Shown: piece after piece, positions 43,901 through 55,053 of the stretch
Position numbering within the stretch: position 1 is the first letter of the stretch
Layout of the letters: each line of letters opens with the position of its first letter
Source: Blattamonas nauphoetae
Taxonomy: Eukaryota; Preaxostyla; Oxymonadida
DNA: 64,000 bases
Assembly (NCBI GenBank): GCA_033064195.1
Contig: JARBJD010000027.1
Span: 62,001 to 126,000 of the forward strand
Direction of reading: 5' to 3'
Program-made: the position numbers and the translations under genes
The notes under the pieces: model-generated
Database searches by the model: none
Told to the model about the DNA's origin: nothing
The model's input: the letters and a program-made list of their open reading frames with translations, nothing else

Positions 43901-45469
43901 CCAACGAGATCGCAGACAGAGAAGCAGCGGATGAGCGATCGAGTGAGAATCTCATCGTTGTCTTCGTCAAAAATGGAGGAGTCGAATCGCTCCGTGGGAT
44001 CGAGGTCGTCGAGGTGTGAAAAGGCGAGAATTATTTGGAAGGGGTCTTTCGGAGTGGGTTTGGTGAGAGAAGGAGGGAGAGGTGAAGTGAGGAGGGAGTG
44101 CAGGATGGTCAGAAGTTGGAGCGATTCTTGTTTGAATTGGACAGTCGACGAACGGGTTCGAAGAGAAGAGTCGAGGTGTGCTTCGAGAGAAGTGTGAGGA
44201 GTGGAGTGAGATGAATGCAGAGACAACGTCGAACTGTCCTCAGATTCGTCCTTCGACGACGCCAGATGTTGGAATTTCGCTTGGAGCGAGAGAAGCGTCG
44301 GTCGGAAGAAGGACAATTTGAGGAACGACTTGTCATTCTGAAAAACATGAAAAAGTGATGAATCCAAACCTCAACTTCCTCTCCAATCGCAATTTTCTCA
44401 ACAAGGTCTCTCCACAACGTAATCCGTTTTGCCTCTTCATACAAATCCGGATCAAACTGTTTTTCGATTTCGTCGAGCGCAGGTTCGAGCAGTTTTGAGA
44501 AGTTTGCAAATTTTGGTGAACGAGGATCAATCTCGGGATCAGTCAGCCGAACCGTGTGAGACACCAAGTCCTCGTTTTCAAGATGTTGAACAAGAATGTA
44601 CATATTCACAATCAGACACAGCAGAGCATCGTGCAAGCCGATGTCGTTGGAGAGTTCTTCGTCGGACGCTCTGGTGGTTTCACTGATGACTCCGTCCAGG
44701 TCAGATGGCTCAAAGATGGGAATGAATTGACCAGTGCTTACGAGATGATCGATGAGGCGGAGAATGACTGTTGGCACCAGAGAGTCTCGAAAATGCTGGT
44801 TGATGCGTGTTGGCAGGCATTTTGACATCGAGAGTTGACCAATCATTGCGAGAAAAAGCTGGCAAAGGTTGGATACGGCAGCAGAGAAGGATAGTGGCGA
44901 TTGAGGAGGTGATGAACCAGAAGGAGAGGCAAAAATATCTGACAAAGATGAATGCGAAGAAGAAGAGACAAACTAATCCGAACTCTTCCAGATCTGTCCA
45001 CCACAACATCATCCCAATCAAACCAAAATGAATCAGCCACCCATGAAGCTTTCGACTCAAGTCCAATCACAGAACACACGAACCATTCCATCAAATCCTA
45101 AAACAAACACAAAAGACAGAAAAAGGATACAAAACAACAAAAGAGGAAGTTAATATGAAAGTGATTGCAGACCTTCCATTCAATTACTTCTTCAGTTTCA
45201 CATTTCGAAGTGACGAATGACAATAACGTGATTGTGTCTTCCTGCTCCAACAGAGAATCTTCGGAATCTTTGGAGGACGTTGGATCATGCCACACAAGCA
45301 GGGGATATCTGTGGAGATTGTTAAGGACATCTTCGGCACATTCAGGCAATTCAACCTTTCTTTTTCGTCGGTGAGTCATGCGCTGACCGTTCGAGAAAGG
45401 ATGAGGAATCAGCTGGCTCTCCGGAAAGGATTGCTTAACATTATCGCTTGGTTGGGTTGGAGTATACAT
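40905..45469 (-). CDS. multi-exon helical protein M2 (unknown function)
   Basis: Exons 45469-45173, 45097-44974, 44938-44376, 44337-42540 and 41158-40905 join in frame to 1011 aa. The first three introns are 75, 35 and 38 nt. The last is 1381 nt, against 139 nt in M1. Two donors are A|GTTTG in phase 1; the acceptors are TTTTAG, TTGTCAG, TTTTCAG and CTGCAG. The start MYTPTQPSDNVKQS has no signal peptide. The protein is Leu-rich and helical throughout (LIRCFSVCDLVGADNCIIDV, LLLVTAPFGDCVSLKELF, GLEF-like VLEFVRRVVCLGSTDVLVHT). It has no recognised domain. Its pairing with P in both duplicates suggests co-inheritance and perhaps a shared role, which is inference. Confidence 0.75.
41159..42539 (-). 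other. expanded last intron of M2
   Basis: 1381 nt of AT-rich non-coding sequence bounded by A|GTTTGC and CCTGCAG. The same intron in M1 is 139 nt, so about 1.24 kb was gained here or lost there. Near 41230-41490 there are repeated words (GATCAGACC, GAGGTCTGATCC) and a hairpin, CAGACCCTCA with TGAGGTCTG, that hint at an inserted element. I could not define its ends. Confidence 0.5.
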
Positions 45470-45870
45470 ATCGAGAAATAAGTTGTCGTAAACGAGTCAG
45501 TCGAGATTGTTTGGAGGTCTTCGAGATTTCGTTAGAGTCGTTGATAATGAGCAATTATCTTCAAAAATGGGATTGAAACGACAATATTCTAAAATAATAG
45601 CAAACGACGATGAAGACAACCTCTCGGTTGATGGTCGATGAATAGAATACTGAAGTGTGGTTGGATCAGTTGGATGAGAAGTGTTCATCTGATTCTATTC
45701 AGAGATTTCTTAAAAACCTCAAGAAATCAAGAAAAGGGTGGTGATTATCTCCTTTGAATCCGAATTGTGAACTCTACAGCATTCCGGAATTAAATCGTTG
45801 TTTTATCAACATTGCGAGAGATGAAATGGGTCAAAATCAAGAAAGACGGATGAAAAAGCATTTTTTTATC
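45470..45870. other. intergenic spacer
   Basis: Nothing supported. AT-rich, with short spurious frames only. It separates the M2 start from the 3' end of the SPRY-like gene. Confidence 0.4.
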
Positions 45871-47003
45871 TCATTCATCCATTGGTACCTCGATTGTCCC
45901 TCCACCCATCTGTGGCTCATCCAAAACTTCGAGTGATACGATTGTTACTGATTCACGTTGTTCCAACATGGCAACAGCGAATCGGAAAGGGACAGGAATG
46001 TGGGAGAAGAAGGTTGGCTGTGTCTCTCCATCCTGCGACAGTTTGAGTGTCCTCTTACCTTCTCGTCCATCAGCCTCCAGCACAATCTTCTGTCCCACGG
46101 ATCCTTCTAGACATGCTGTGCCTTGATGGAACCAGGTATTGTTCATATACATGCTCATGTGGTCTGAACGTATTGTCCAGGCTGCTCCACCCTTAATCGA
46201 CGCGAAGTTAGTGTGAATAGCAGCCGCTGTTTGGAAGTGAGCCACAATGCCAAAATTGGTGTTCACGGGCTGTTGTGTTCCAAGAATGAAAGTGAATCGA
46301 GCAACAACTGATCCGAATTCGAAAGAGAGGAGAGAACCCGTCTGTAGAGATGTTGAATGTGAAAACGTGTTTCCATATCTGGTGATGGACGGACTGACAA
46401 ATTCAATTGCTTGTCCGCCAAATCGAAGGGTTTGTCTGACCAACTCTTCCCTCTTCCTCGCTTCTTCCACTTTGTGTGCTTCGTCCAGTGTTTGCAGCTG
46501 TCTCTCTCGCTCCTCTCGCAGCACTTTCATCATCTCGTCAAATTCTCTCGTTTGCTTCTCTTTTTCTTCCAATCCTTTTTCCTTCAGTTGTTCATTTTGC
46601 TTTTTCAATTCTTTGTTCTCCTCGGACAGTTTCTCCAAAGTGCTCTCCATCGCTCGAACTTCCTCTCGCTCCATCAGAATGAATGGGCCTTCCACAACCG
46701 ATTTCAGAGTCGCCAAACATATGTCCACCCACATTCGCACATTTTTTGGGAGAGAGTGGTTCTGGGAGAGTGAAGAGAGGGACGAGTGGAGAAGTCGTTC
46801 GTTTGCAATAGGGATGTCTGCAGTGCATACTTCAATCAATACACTGTTCACAGACGTTAACAACTGCACCAGAAGTGCGTCAGTATCACTTTTCTTCCAA
46901 CTTCGAAGGACTGCAGGCACGTTCAGCCACGTCGAAGATTGGACAAAGATACGCACATTGCCTCCACGCCTCGTCAGCTCGTCCAGCACAGATTGGCAGG
47001 CAT
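45871..47003 (-). CDS. helical/coiled-coil protein with a C-terminal SPRY-like domain (5' end unresolved)
   Basis: The open frame runs to a stop at 45871 with about 377 codons. No ATG stands at its head (codon GTG at 46989). A plausible acceptor (CTCAG at 47004-47008) would start this exon at 47003, so an upstream exon is likely. N-terminal ~120 residues are helical (LLVQLLTSVNSVLIEVCTAD). Then ~70 residues of coiled coil follow (ESTLEKLSEENKELKKQNEQ). The C-terminal ~170 residues look like a B30.2/SPRY beta-sandwich (NTFSHSTSLQTGSLLSFEFG, AAWTIRSDHMSMYMNN, FRFAVAMLEQRESVTIVSLE). Such proteins are common in Blattamonas-type genomes. SPRY domains bind proteins, so an adaptor role is inferred. 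Confidence 0.72.
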
Positions 47004-48440
47004 CTGAGTAGTCCCATCAAAATAGGTAAAACTGGGATCAATTGATGTCAGTGCCTAAATTTGGACTGAGATCAAATTTCAACTCTTTTCCTTTGAGATT
47101 TTCTCATTATCACTTCATTAATCATGTTCAATTCACTTCTTGTTTTCACATAATGCTCTTCAATATTTCAGACAGCTCTTATTTCCCAAAAACACGCACG
47201 ATCACAATCACCAACACTTCTTTTTTCGATGTATTCCCTTCATTGACTTTAGTCAGTGAGAAAAAACCATCAAAGAAGACATAATAACGCATTATCGACT
47301 TGTTTTAATAATTATTGTTGTAGAACAAACTGAAACAGCAGCACCCAAAGTTTGCATTTTCATGATCTATGAAGTGACCATTTTCCTTTTTACTTTTTTT
47401 TCCATTCAAATATCATATATAAGAAGACTTTTTTGAAATGAAAGAAACGAAATGGTATTGTAGGTATTTAGTGGGATCAGATCCGACTGGGATCACTGGG
47501 ATCAAATCAGAAGCCTGCAGATTGGAGTGTGTGTACTTCCTGAGAGGGCAGAAAGAGAAATCGAGCAATGATGGACTAAAATGACGAGAACAAACTTTTG
47601 AGTCTTGTGGTTGGTTTTCCATGTAATTCTGAACTGAAATCCAATGAAATGGGAGAAAATGAGTGGAACACATCAATGGTGAAGGAAGGAGGGAAACATA
47701 CGACAGAGATATCTGACAACATGATGTTTGTTTTTGATCCAACCACAACATTTTGTTTCCAGTGAAAGGTTGATTGTGAAGTCGGAAGTTTACGTCCTTG
47801 ACCCAAATGATTCAACGAAATTGTGTGAAGAAGGCGATGTGACGAAATGATCAAATAATGGAAGATTTGAAAGAAAAGAAATGCAAAGGGGAACTCCAAT
47901 GGTTGTGAAGGCTTCTCACCTCTCCACATCCTGTGGAAAGAGAGAAGCGGAGCTCAACAATGAAGAAGAGCAAGGAACTGTGAAAAGATGAAAGAAGAAG
48001 GGATGAAATGAGTGTGAATGAAGAGCAACGAAGAGTGTCTCTGAAGGTCATTCTCTGACATGAACGATGAATCGATTGAAGTGGAAGGAGGCGAGAAGGA
48101 GGAGATGAAGAAAGATAGTGTGGGAGAGTGAGAACGGAGAAGAGCGATGTGTTCTCCATCCAAACGAAATCAAGACCAATCGACAGAAACCTGGGAAATA
48201 GTTGCCCGTGACGTGAGATGAGCTCGTTCTGGTCGAGCTCCTCTCCTTCCTCCAACATCTCTGCTGTGCGTCCAGAGCATGTCAAGAAAGGAGATCAGAT
48301 TATTGATAGTGTGGAAACGTCGTTTGTGTCAGAGTGAATGACCTTGTTCACTGATCGATTGAAATGAAAATGCTTCCATGTGAGGCGAGCATCTCTTCGA
48401 ATCAAGAGAGTGTGAGTGAAATGGATAAGTCGCTTGATGA
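47004..48440. other. intergenic region, possible unmodelled exons
   Basis: No gene could be fixed. On the minus strand a short frame at 48285-48190 (MLEEGEELDQNELISRHGQL) followed by pyrimidine-rich frames may hold an exon. There are no conserved motifs, and I leave it uncalled. The rest is AT-rich. Confidence 0.3.
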
Positions 48441-51400
48441 TCACGGCGTCAATTCCTTCTCGTTTCGAGAGGCACCAGTGCTTTCATCAGGATGAGAGGA
48501 AAGGAAGTCTCCAACTTCGGTCAGTGTGGGGCGTTGTTTTGGGTTCACAGAGACGCAGCGATGGATCAGAGCGATGAATTCTTCGTTCTTCAGATCGTCC
48601 ATTTTTGGTCCAACTCCTGTTCCTGATTGGCGTTGAGCATTCACTGCATCCAGCTCTCTAAATGGTACCTGTCCAGTCTCAATTTCCCACAAGACCAGGC
48701 CAAGACTAAAAACTGCTGCTTTGTGTCCATCTACCTGTCCTCCATTCGACGCGACCACTTCAGGTGCTCGCCATCGCAGCCCATCCATCCCTGTTTTGTC
48801 CTTCTCTTCCTTTCTTGCAGATTTGGCTGTTTCATTTTGATTGCCTTCCAAATCGGAGACTGGTTGCGGTTTTTGGGTTTGTGTCTGTGTCGCTTCCTGT
48901 TCCGCTTCCGATGCATTCATTTGAAGCTTCAGTTGAACATTTCCTGCCGAGTCGAGAAGAACCCAGTGAGACGACAGACGAGTCAGGACATCGCTCCATC
49001 CTCGATTCGCCACAACCTCCTTCAGACCATTCACAATCTGAAGACCAATGGCTCGCTTCCGAAGATCCCTTTGTTCCTTGTGAAGCACAGAATACAGTGT
49101 TTCATGCACTCGGGAAACAGTGACTGGGAATTCTCCATTGCATTCCATCACTTCCGCCACATTCGACGCCGATTGTGTTTGTGACTTGATTCCCTCTCGC
49201 GAGCGTATGAGATCGGTCGGATTGTCGCTGTTTGATGACGCGAACGCCGAGTGGCTCATCCCGTCAGTGCGAATAAAACTTTGAGTGTGTCCGTCGAATT
49301 CCCCTTCGAGGACATCCATCTTGTCTTCGACCTGGACGTGCACTTGCTCTTCCATCTCTTTCGCAGGTGTTTGTGATTTCTTGTAACGTCGACGGAGCAA
49401 AACAATCACAATGATCGCAACAAGAAGTGCCACACAAACTGACACGATGACTGGAATCAGCCAGCTCAGCATGGCTTTCATTTCGGGCGACAGTGCCTTC
49501 TTGTCTGTTGTGTACAGCGATTTCGGGATGTCGAAAGTGATTGTTTTGTTCATCCAGACAGTTGCGGCTGACTCTGTTCCAGGAGTTGGCATGATCGACT
49601 TGATTGTGTATGTTGTGTCGTGTGTGAGAACTCGGTTGTCACCCACAACGCGGAAGTTCTGGCTCTCTCCTTTCACCGACATTCCGTTCACAGCCACAGT
49701 AATGGTCTCGTCCTTCCCTCGTTCCTCCACAACAATATCGTACGATCCACTCACATCGCGATCGAAGATCAAGATGACAAATGCGAAGGGTTGGCTTTCC
49801 TCAGTCAGATGGGCGGTGGAGACGAGGAGGGTTGGTGGCTGAGCTGGTGTTGTGAAAGAGTACTTCTCTGGGGAGTCACCCAGGTTGAATGTCCAGGCCT
49901 CTGCAGTGATGGAGATGGCGTTGAATGTTGACGATGGGACGACACCAACAATTTTTGTGATGGTGTATGTTGTGGAAAACTTCAGGTCGAGATTCGACGA
50001 TGGCAGCAGTGAGCCAACGCCAGCATTGAAATTCAGTTTTCCTGTCTGTTCAGACCCTCCCTCTTCTTTCACTGTAACTTCATAAACCTGCGATTCGAGT
50101 GGAACCTTCCCCTTCACAATCAGATCAATCCTCCACGAAACCACATCAAGCGACGCTTCAACTGCCTGTGTCAGATACGGCCCCATCTTGAGAAAGGCAT
50201 TCTTGTCCACTCGGTGATATGTTTGTTGCGGTGTGTAGGCATTCGTCGTCGAATACATTCCCACGCTGTTCGGTGTGGTTGTGGTCCAACAGTCGTTGAT
50301 GGTCACATTGGTTGGGTTAATGGTCATCATATCTTCGATGAAGATGTCGACGAACTGAAGCGCGTCTTTCATCGATTCGTGTTGGTCGAAATATGTTGGA
50401 GTGTCACTCACTGTGTTCCCGACGAAGAGAGTGTTCGTGAGAGCGATGGGGGAATCAGACATTGGGATGATGCAGACAGCTCCGCTCGTCTTCGACGAAC
50501 AGTTCCTGAGAAGACAGTCAGACATCTCAAAAGCGTACAGCATCCCAGACGCTGCTCCACCGAGTGCCGTTGATGAACAATCGATGAATTGGCATCCTTT
50601 CACTGTTGCTTTGTCAGCGTACGCATAAACAAGGAGTCCACCTCCCATGGTGTAGAATGAGGCAGGATTCGTCACCTTGCAGCGGATGAACTCACAGTTG
50701 GAGAGAGTAATCGAACCAGAAAATGAAAAGACAGATAATCCACCTCCTTGCTCGTCAGCCGAGCAATCTTCGAAGTTGAGGTTGGAGGCAGAGAGCTGAT
50801 CTCCCTCCGATAATGGGGATGAAAGTGTCATCCCTCCACCACTTCCTGTCTGATCTGGTGAAGTTGCAGAACACGCTTTGAACGAGAGGTATTTGACGAG
50901 ATGTGTGCTTTGAACATTTCCAACAGAAAGACCGCCTGCACTGTATGTGCTTGTGCATTGTTCAAATTCGAGGTTGGAGAGAGCAGATCCTGGTGTGATT
51001 GAGAAGTAAACGAGCATTCCTCCACCCGACGGAGTTCCAAGAGTTTTAGTGAGAAAGCATCCCACACAGCGGCATCCAGACACTGTGATGATGGCTGTGG
51101 ACGACAACGACAAACCCCCACCATTGTGTGCAGCTGAACAGTCAGTGAAGTTGCACGATGTGATCTTCACGTAGTTTGTGGCTGGTGCCGATTCTGATTG
51201 GATCTTCACTGCACCTCCGTAAGTATCGGTACAGACAGCGTTGGTGAAGGAGCAGAAGAGGAGAGCGATGGAGCCAGGGTAGCCGTTGAAGAAGAGTGGG
51301 CGAGTGTGTGTCGGAGTGGGGTCGCTCACAAAGTGGCAGTGGGAGAAGATCGCTGATGTGCCCGAAGAAAGGTCGCTTTCGAGAAGAAACGTGGAGGCGG

Positions 51401-52421
51401 GAGCAAATTCAGGTGTGGTGCCATCGGGGAGGGTGATGGATGGGTTTGCGTTGTCGTGAATGGAGGAGAGGAGGGAGGAGAAGGAAGAATTCGAGCACAA
51501 AACGGAGCCTCCAGTGTTCACGTCTCGAATCGTCGATCCCGACAAATGCGAACTGGTCAGCGATACAACACATCCCAACATCGTTTGGGACAGATGGGGA
51601 AGGTGTGGCTGGCAGGAAGAGTCAATCGAACTCATGTTCACAAACGAGCAACCAATCAGCGACGACGAGATTGTTCCGATGTCTTCTCCACTCTGATCAG
51701 CTGTTCGTGTCAGTGAGAGGCCAACCCCGTCGTTTCCCAGAATCGTCGCCGAGTCAAATGAACATCCAACAATCGACACTGAAACTGACCCTCCAAAGGA
51801 TGGAAATGCTGATGTTTCAACAATACCACGCATCTCTCCAACGTCATTCGAAATCGAGCATTTCTCCAGCAGAACTGATGTCTGCATCGTCGAGGAGTGA
51901 GAATTTCGTGACGAGATCAGAATTGGGCTTGAAATGGACGGGACCGCAAGAACACTATCTGCTATTGTCAGCATGCTGTTTGTAACAATTGCCAGTCTTG
52001 ACGCTCTTGCTTCATTCTTCTGCTGTCTTCTTTCGGCCGAATTGTCGATCAGTGAAAAGTCGATTGATTTGATGGATAATGACGAGTTCCACAATGAGAA
52101 CAAACAATTCTCACAAGTTCCGACATTGCTGTTCCGGAGAGTATCATCTTCATGTGAAGCGATCTTATCTGCTCCAATTTCAATTGTTGTTTTTGAAGAT
52201 GTTGAAGAACTGCCTGAGAGTTCAATTGATTCATCAAAAATGTCAATCTTGTTTCCAATATATTGACCCTCCATCAACAGTGATATGGCTTCGTGTCCGT
52301 TCTGGTTCAATTTTCCGGTTTCAGTTTCGAGAAATAATGATAGGCTCTTTGGTGCCTGGTCTTGGCTTGTATGGACAGCCAGAAGTTGTGAAAGAACGAA
52401 AAATAGTGTGACAACGTTCAT
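48441..52421 (-). CDS. receptor-like surface protein with beta-helix ectodomain, TM and pseudokinase tail
   Basis: Single frame, 1326 aa, start ATG at 52421 with a signal peptide (MNVVTLFFVLSQLLAVHT). The ectodomain (~100-720) is a beta-helix with many C-x(n)-GG(G/A) turns (NCEFIRCKVTN, CNFTDCSAAHNGGGLSLSS, GGGLLVYAYADKATVKGCQF). About two beta-sandwich repeats follow. One membrane segment lies at ~980-1003 (LIPVIVSVCVALLVAIIVIV). The tail (~1085-1310) has a kinase-like C-lobe: LRWRAPEVV, FSLGLVLWEIETGQVPF, and CVSVNPKQRPT. The HRD loop is replaced by SSHWVLLDSAGN and no DFG is present (QLKLQMN), so phosphotransfer is unlikely. It has fewer sandwich repeats than the 2307-aa relative at 21622. 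Surface adhesion or sensing is inferred. Confidence 0.9.
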   Translation of the reverse strand: MNVVTLFFVLSQLLAVHTSQDQAPKSLSLFLETETGKLNQNGHEAISLLMEGQYIGNKIDIFDESIELSGSSSTSSKTTIEIGADKIASHEDDTLRNSNVGTCENCLFSLWNSSLSIKSIDFSLIDNSAERRQQKNEARASRLAIVTNSMLTIADSVLAVPSISSPILISSRNSHSSTMQTSVLLEKCSISNDVGEMRGIVETSAFPSFGGSVSVSIVGCSFDSATILGNDGVGLSLTRTADQSGEDIGTISSSLIGCSFVNMSSIDSSCQPHLPHLSQTMLGCVVSLTSSHLSGSTIRDVNTGGSVLCSNSSFSSLLSSIHDNANPSITLPDGTTPEFAPASTFLLESDLSSGTSAIFSHCHFVSDPTPTHTRPLFFNGYPGSIALLFCSFTNAVCTDTYGGAVKIQSESAPATNYVKITSCNFTDCSAAHNGGGLSLSSTAIITVSGCRCVGCFLTKTLGTPSGGGMLVYFSITPGSALSNLEFEQCTSTYSAGGLSVGNVQSTHLVKYLSFKACSATSPDQTGSGGGMTLSSPLSEGDQLSASNLNFEDCSADEQGGGLSVFSFSGSITLSNCEFIRCKVTNPASFYTMGGGLLVYAYADKATVKGCQFIDCSSTALGGAASGMLYAFEMSDCLLRNCSSKTSGAVCIIPMSDSPIALTNTLFVGNTVSDTPTYFDQHESMKDALQFVDIFIEDMMTINPTNVTINDCWTTTTPNSVGMYSTTNAYTPQQTYHRVDKNAFLKMGPYLTQAVEASLDVVSWRIDLIVKGKVPLESQVYEVTVKEEGGSEQTGKLNFNAGVGSLLPSSNLDLKFSTTYTITKIVGVVPSSTFNAISITAEAWTFNLGDSPEKYSFTTPAQPPTLLVSTAHLTEESQPFAFVILIFDRDVSGSYDIVVEERGKDETITVAVNGMSVKGESQNFRVVGDNRVLTHDTTYTIKSIMPTPGTESAATVWMNKTITFDIPKSLYTTDKKALSPEMKAMLSWLIPVIVSVCVALLVAIIVIVLLRRRYKKSQTPAKEMEEQVHVQVEDKMDVLEGEFDGHTQSFIRTDGMSHSAFASSNSDNPTDLIRSREGIKSQTQSASNVAEVMECNGEFPVTVSRVHETLYSVLHKEQRDLRKRAIGLQIVNGLKEVVANRGWSDVLTRLSSHWVLLDSAGNVQLKLQMNASEAEQEATQTQTQKPQPVSDLEGNQNETAKSARKEEKDKTGMDGLRWRAPEVVASNGGQVDGHKAAVFSLGLVLWEIETGQVPFRELDAVNAQRQSGTGVGPKMDDLKNEEFIALIHRCVSVNPKQRPTLTEVGDFLSSHPDESTGASRNEKELTP

Positions 52422-52706
52422 TCTGTTAAATCCGAGAAAACGAAAGAATGTTTTGAGATTTAACGAATTGTTTCAATTCGATCAAGCCCTTTATTTGCTA
52501 AGATCGAACCGTTCCATCACCACGATGAGATATCACTGATTCTCGCAACCAATCACTCGAAACGGCGTCTTAAGATGAAATCGCTTCGTTTTCGGGAAAA
52601 ACGTGGATTCAAAGACGATCTGCCCACGAATGACAGTCTTCCAGTGATTGATCGGAAAGGATCAGGATTCTCATCAGTTTTATGGTCGCATTCAGAAATT
52701 TTCACT
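52422..52706. other. 5' flank of the surface-protein gene
   Basis: No gene. It should include the promoter of the gene at 48441-52421. The left target repeat of the next element begins at 52707. Confidence 0.4.
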
Positions 52707-53059
52707 GAAAATAGTTAGGGATGGGCAGCGGTCGGTCCGACTGCTCGTCGACCGACCGACTGCTTTTTTTGGATGATCTGCCCCTTTTTATCGATTTCAG
52801 TAATTACATCCCAATTTCAGCCCATACACTCTTTCACTTCGCAATGTCGCTGTCTCCAATGATTCTTTAAACAAATATATCCCGAGTCTCATCTCATTGT
52901 TCAGTTCATTCGAAATATTCAATGATTTGGCATTGTGTGATCTCCTCTCTTATATGAAAGGATCTTGATTTATTCATTTGTCATCAGCTCTTTAATTCAC
53001 ATTGACAACCAATTTTCATTGTCTCCTAATCTTGAAATGAACATATTCCTGATAAAAAG

Positions 53060-53434
53060 ATGATTGTTTCTGTGAAGAGATTGTACGATCGTGTTCCCAT
53101 CAGAACACTGCGAATTGTTTCAGACAATCCCGAAGCGCTGTCCATTGAACGGTGTGAGGATGGAGATGGTGTGCGGAGAGTAGTCGATCAGGCGCAGATT
53201 TTTGAACAGCTACACAGCAAAGCGAGCATCATCGGTGTTCTCGACGTGCACAAACTGGCAGTCCAGACCATGCCCAGCGTTGGAGATAGTAAAGGGGGGA
53301 GCGACATCTGCACTAAGTTGGTGATGTTGAGACACATTCTGGTGACTGGCCGAATGCAGTGCCGATGTGAAAAGTTGCATTCTAAACGGTCGGTCTCTCC
53401 TTCCTCGAATCTCCAACGATCACGATCTGTTTGA
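53060..53434 (+). pseudogene. coding-like fragment inside the 3.07-kb element
   Basis: An open frame of 124 codons (EALSIERCEDGDGVRRVVDQ, FEQLHSKASIIGVLDVHKLA). An overlapping frame just downstream reads LLPRISNDHDLFEPVDFLLH up to the MULE target site at 53481. Product not recognised. It is either a captured host fragment or part of the element's own gene, interrupted by the MULE. Confidence 0.3.
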
Positions 53435-53491
53435 GCCTGTCGACTTCCTTCTTCATGACGAGGGGGATGCACAACGTTATCGACAGACACG

Positions 53492-55053
53492 GGTAAGTCT
53501 AGGCTCAGATCTAGAAAAGTCTAGACGCAGATCTGCAGATCGGTCTAGGCGCAGATCTGCAGGTCTACACGCAGATCCGACATTTACTCCATATTTTCCA
53601 CTATACACCTCATTTTATTCTTCCAACACCTCAATATCGACATCATTTCCTGTTTTTTGGTTTAAGATCACCATTAGGTGTTTTTAACATTCAACGTTCA
53701 ACGAGACTGACCGATCCTGGGTTGATCAAGCAGGAACCAGTCATTTGAAGCAATCTGATAAATCTAGTTGGTGATTGGTGACGCGTGAGAAGAATGGAAA
53801 CAAGACAACAACGTGAAGGTGTTTAGTCTCATCCATTGTTTCAGTTTATGATGAGAAAAACGGAAGACAGGAGGGAGGTGGCAGAGTGGAAAGATGTACC
53901 ATGTGATGGGACTAGAAGGAGGCAGGGAGGGATTGGATGAGTCTGGGAGGAATTAGAGAGAAAGAGGAGAAGGATGGAGTGAGAAGGAATGACTGTTCGG
54001 AAAGAAGGCAGACTCGCCAATTGGACTATAGTTGTGAGCTACAATTGAGTAATATTTTTTTTCTGCTTTCTTTCTAACTTTTCCCTTCTACTCTCTTCTC
54101 CTCTTTCTTCTCTTCTTCCTGCATTGGTTCTTCTTTTTTCAGAATCAGGTCGGCATGCCCCAATGTGTTGATGAATGTCCGCAGACTCCTCCTCACTGTG
54201 TGGATATTCTGAATCCCAAGAAACGCCACATCAGCAAAACTGGACGAAACGAAGAATGAAAAAATGATCGAAGGCTTCCAGTAACTGACTAAGAGAATGA
54301 ACAATGCGAAAATAGGAAGAATCAACTCTATTTACTGTTCAAAGAACATACGTTGAAACTCTCTTCATATCTTCGGATACGGCCTTCCTAACAGTGTTCC
54401 CAACTTGGCGATTGTTGGACGAGCGTTCACAATCAATAGCGAATATCACACTCTTTGGTCCTGAGATACTGTCAAGGAGGGACTAAATACCAAACTGAAG
54501 ATCCTTGAAGGAAGAGAATAGTGAGAATGAAGAGTTGGTCAACGTGAGAAATGAGAGAGAGAAGATATCGATGAGAAATCAATAAAAGTGAAGAAAACTC
54601 GAAAAGCAAACATATATGTTGTTACAATCAATTGACATGGAATAAGAGGCGAATCAATGAACAAATCGTCGTAGACGGAGTGCAGAACAAGAAACTGACA
54701 ATCCAGCTGTGGGAACGGTAATTCTAAAAATGAACATGTAACATGAATGAGAGAACAAACACTCGCTGGAGAACATTCAATCAGGTGTAGTTACTCGTTA
54801 TGTCGATGATTAGACCTGATCAACCCAGGATCGGTCAGTCTCGTTGAACGTTGAATGTTAAAAACACCTAATGGTGATCTTAAACCAAAAAACAGGAAAT
54901 GATGTCGATATTGAGGTGTTGGAAGAATAAAATGAGGTGTATAGTGGAAAATATGGAGTAAATGTCGGATCTGCGTGTAGACCTGCAGATCTGCGCCTAG
55001 ACCGATCTGCAGATCTGCGTCTAGACTTTTTCGGATCTGAGTCTAGACCTACC
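53492..55053. mobile_element. non-autonomous Mutator-like element (MULE) with host-like cargo
   Basis: Inverted repeats 53492-53728 and 54817-55053, 237 bp each, nearly identical, with ends GGTAAGTCTA and GGTAGGTCTA. An 11-bp duplication, CGACAGACACG, flanks it (53481-53491 and 55054-55064). Long inverted repeats with a 9-11 bp target duplication are the hallmark of MULEs. The repeats contain internal CAGATCTGCAGATC tandem words. The 1.09-kb interior (53729-54816) has no transposase but has coding-like minus-strand segments (see 54074-54490), as in Pack-MULEs. It lies nested in the 52716-55787 element and is therefore the younger of the two. Confidence 0.82.
54074..54490 (-). pseudogene. host-gene-like cargo in the MULE, putative exons
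   Basis: Minus strand: a segment ending at 54352 reads SGPKSVIFAIDCERSSNNRQ, then VGNTVRKAVSEDMKRV, with an upstream TTTAG acceptor and a GTATGT donor at 54351. A second frame (54325-54074) is hydrophobic then charged (LFILLVSYWKPSIIFSFFVS, LRTFINTLGHADLILKK) and ends in Glu/Lys. Splice phases between the two did not resolve cleanly. It looks like part of a small membrane-protein gene carried with intron signals. Family not recognised. Confidence 0.35.

Noticed and set aside
46247-47011. 254-codon plus-strand frame
   Set aside because: It is an antisense shadow of the coiled-coil/SPRY-like gene.
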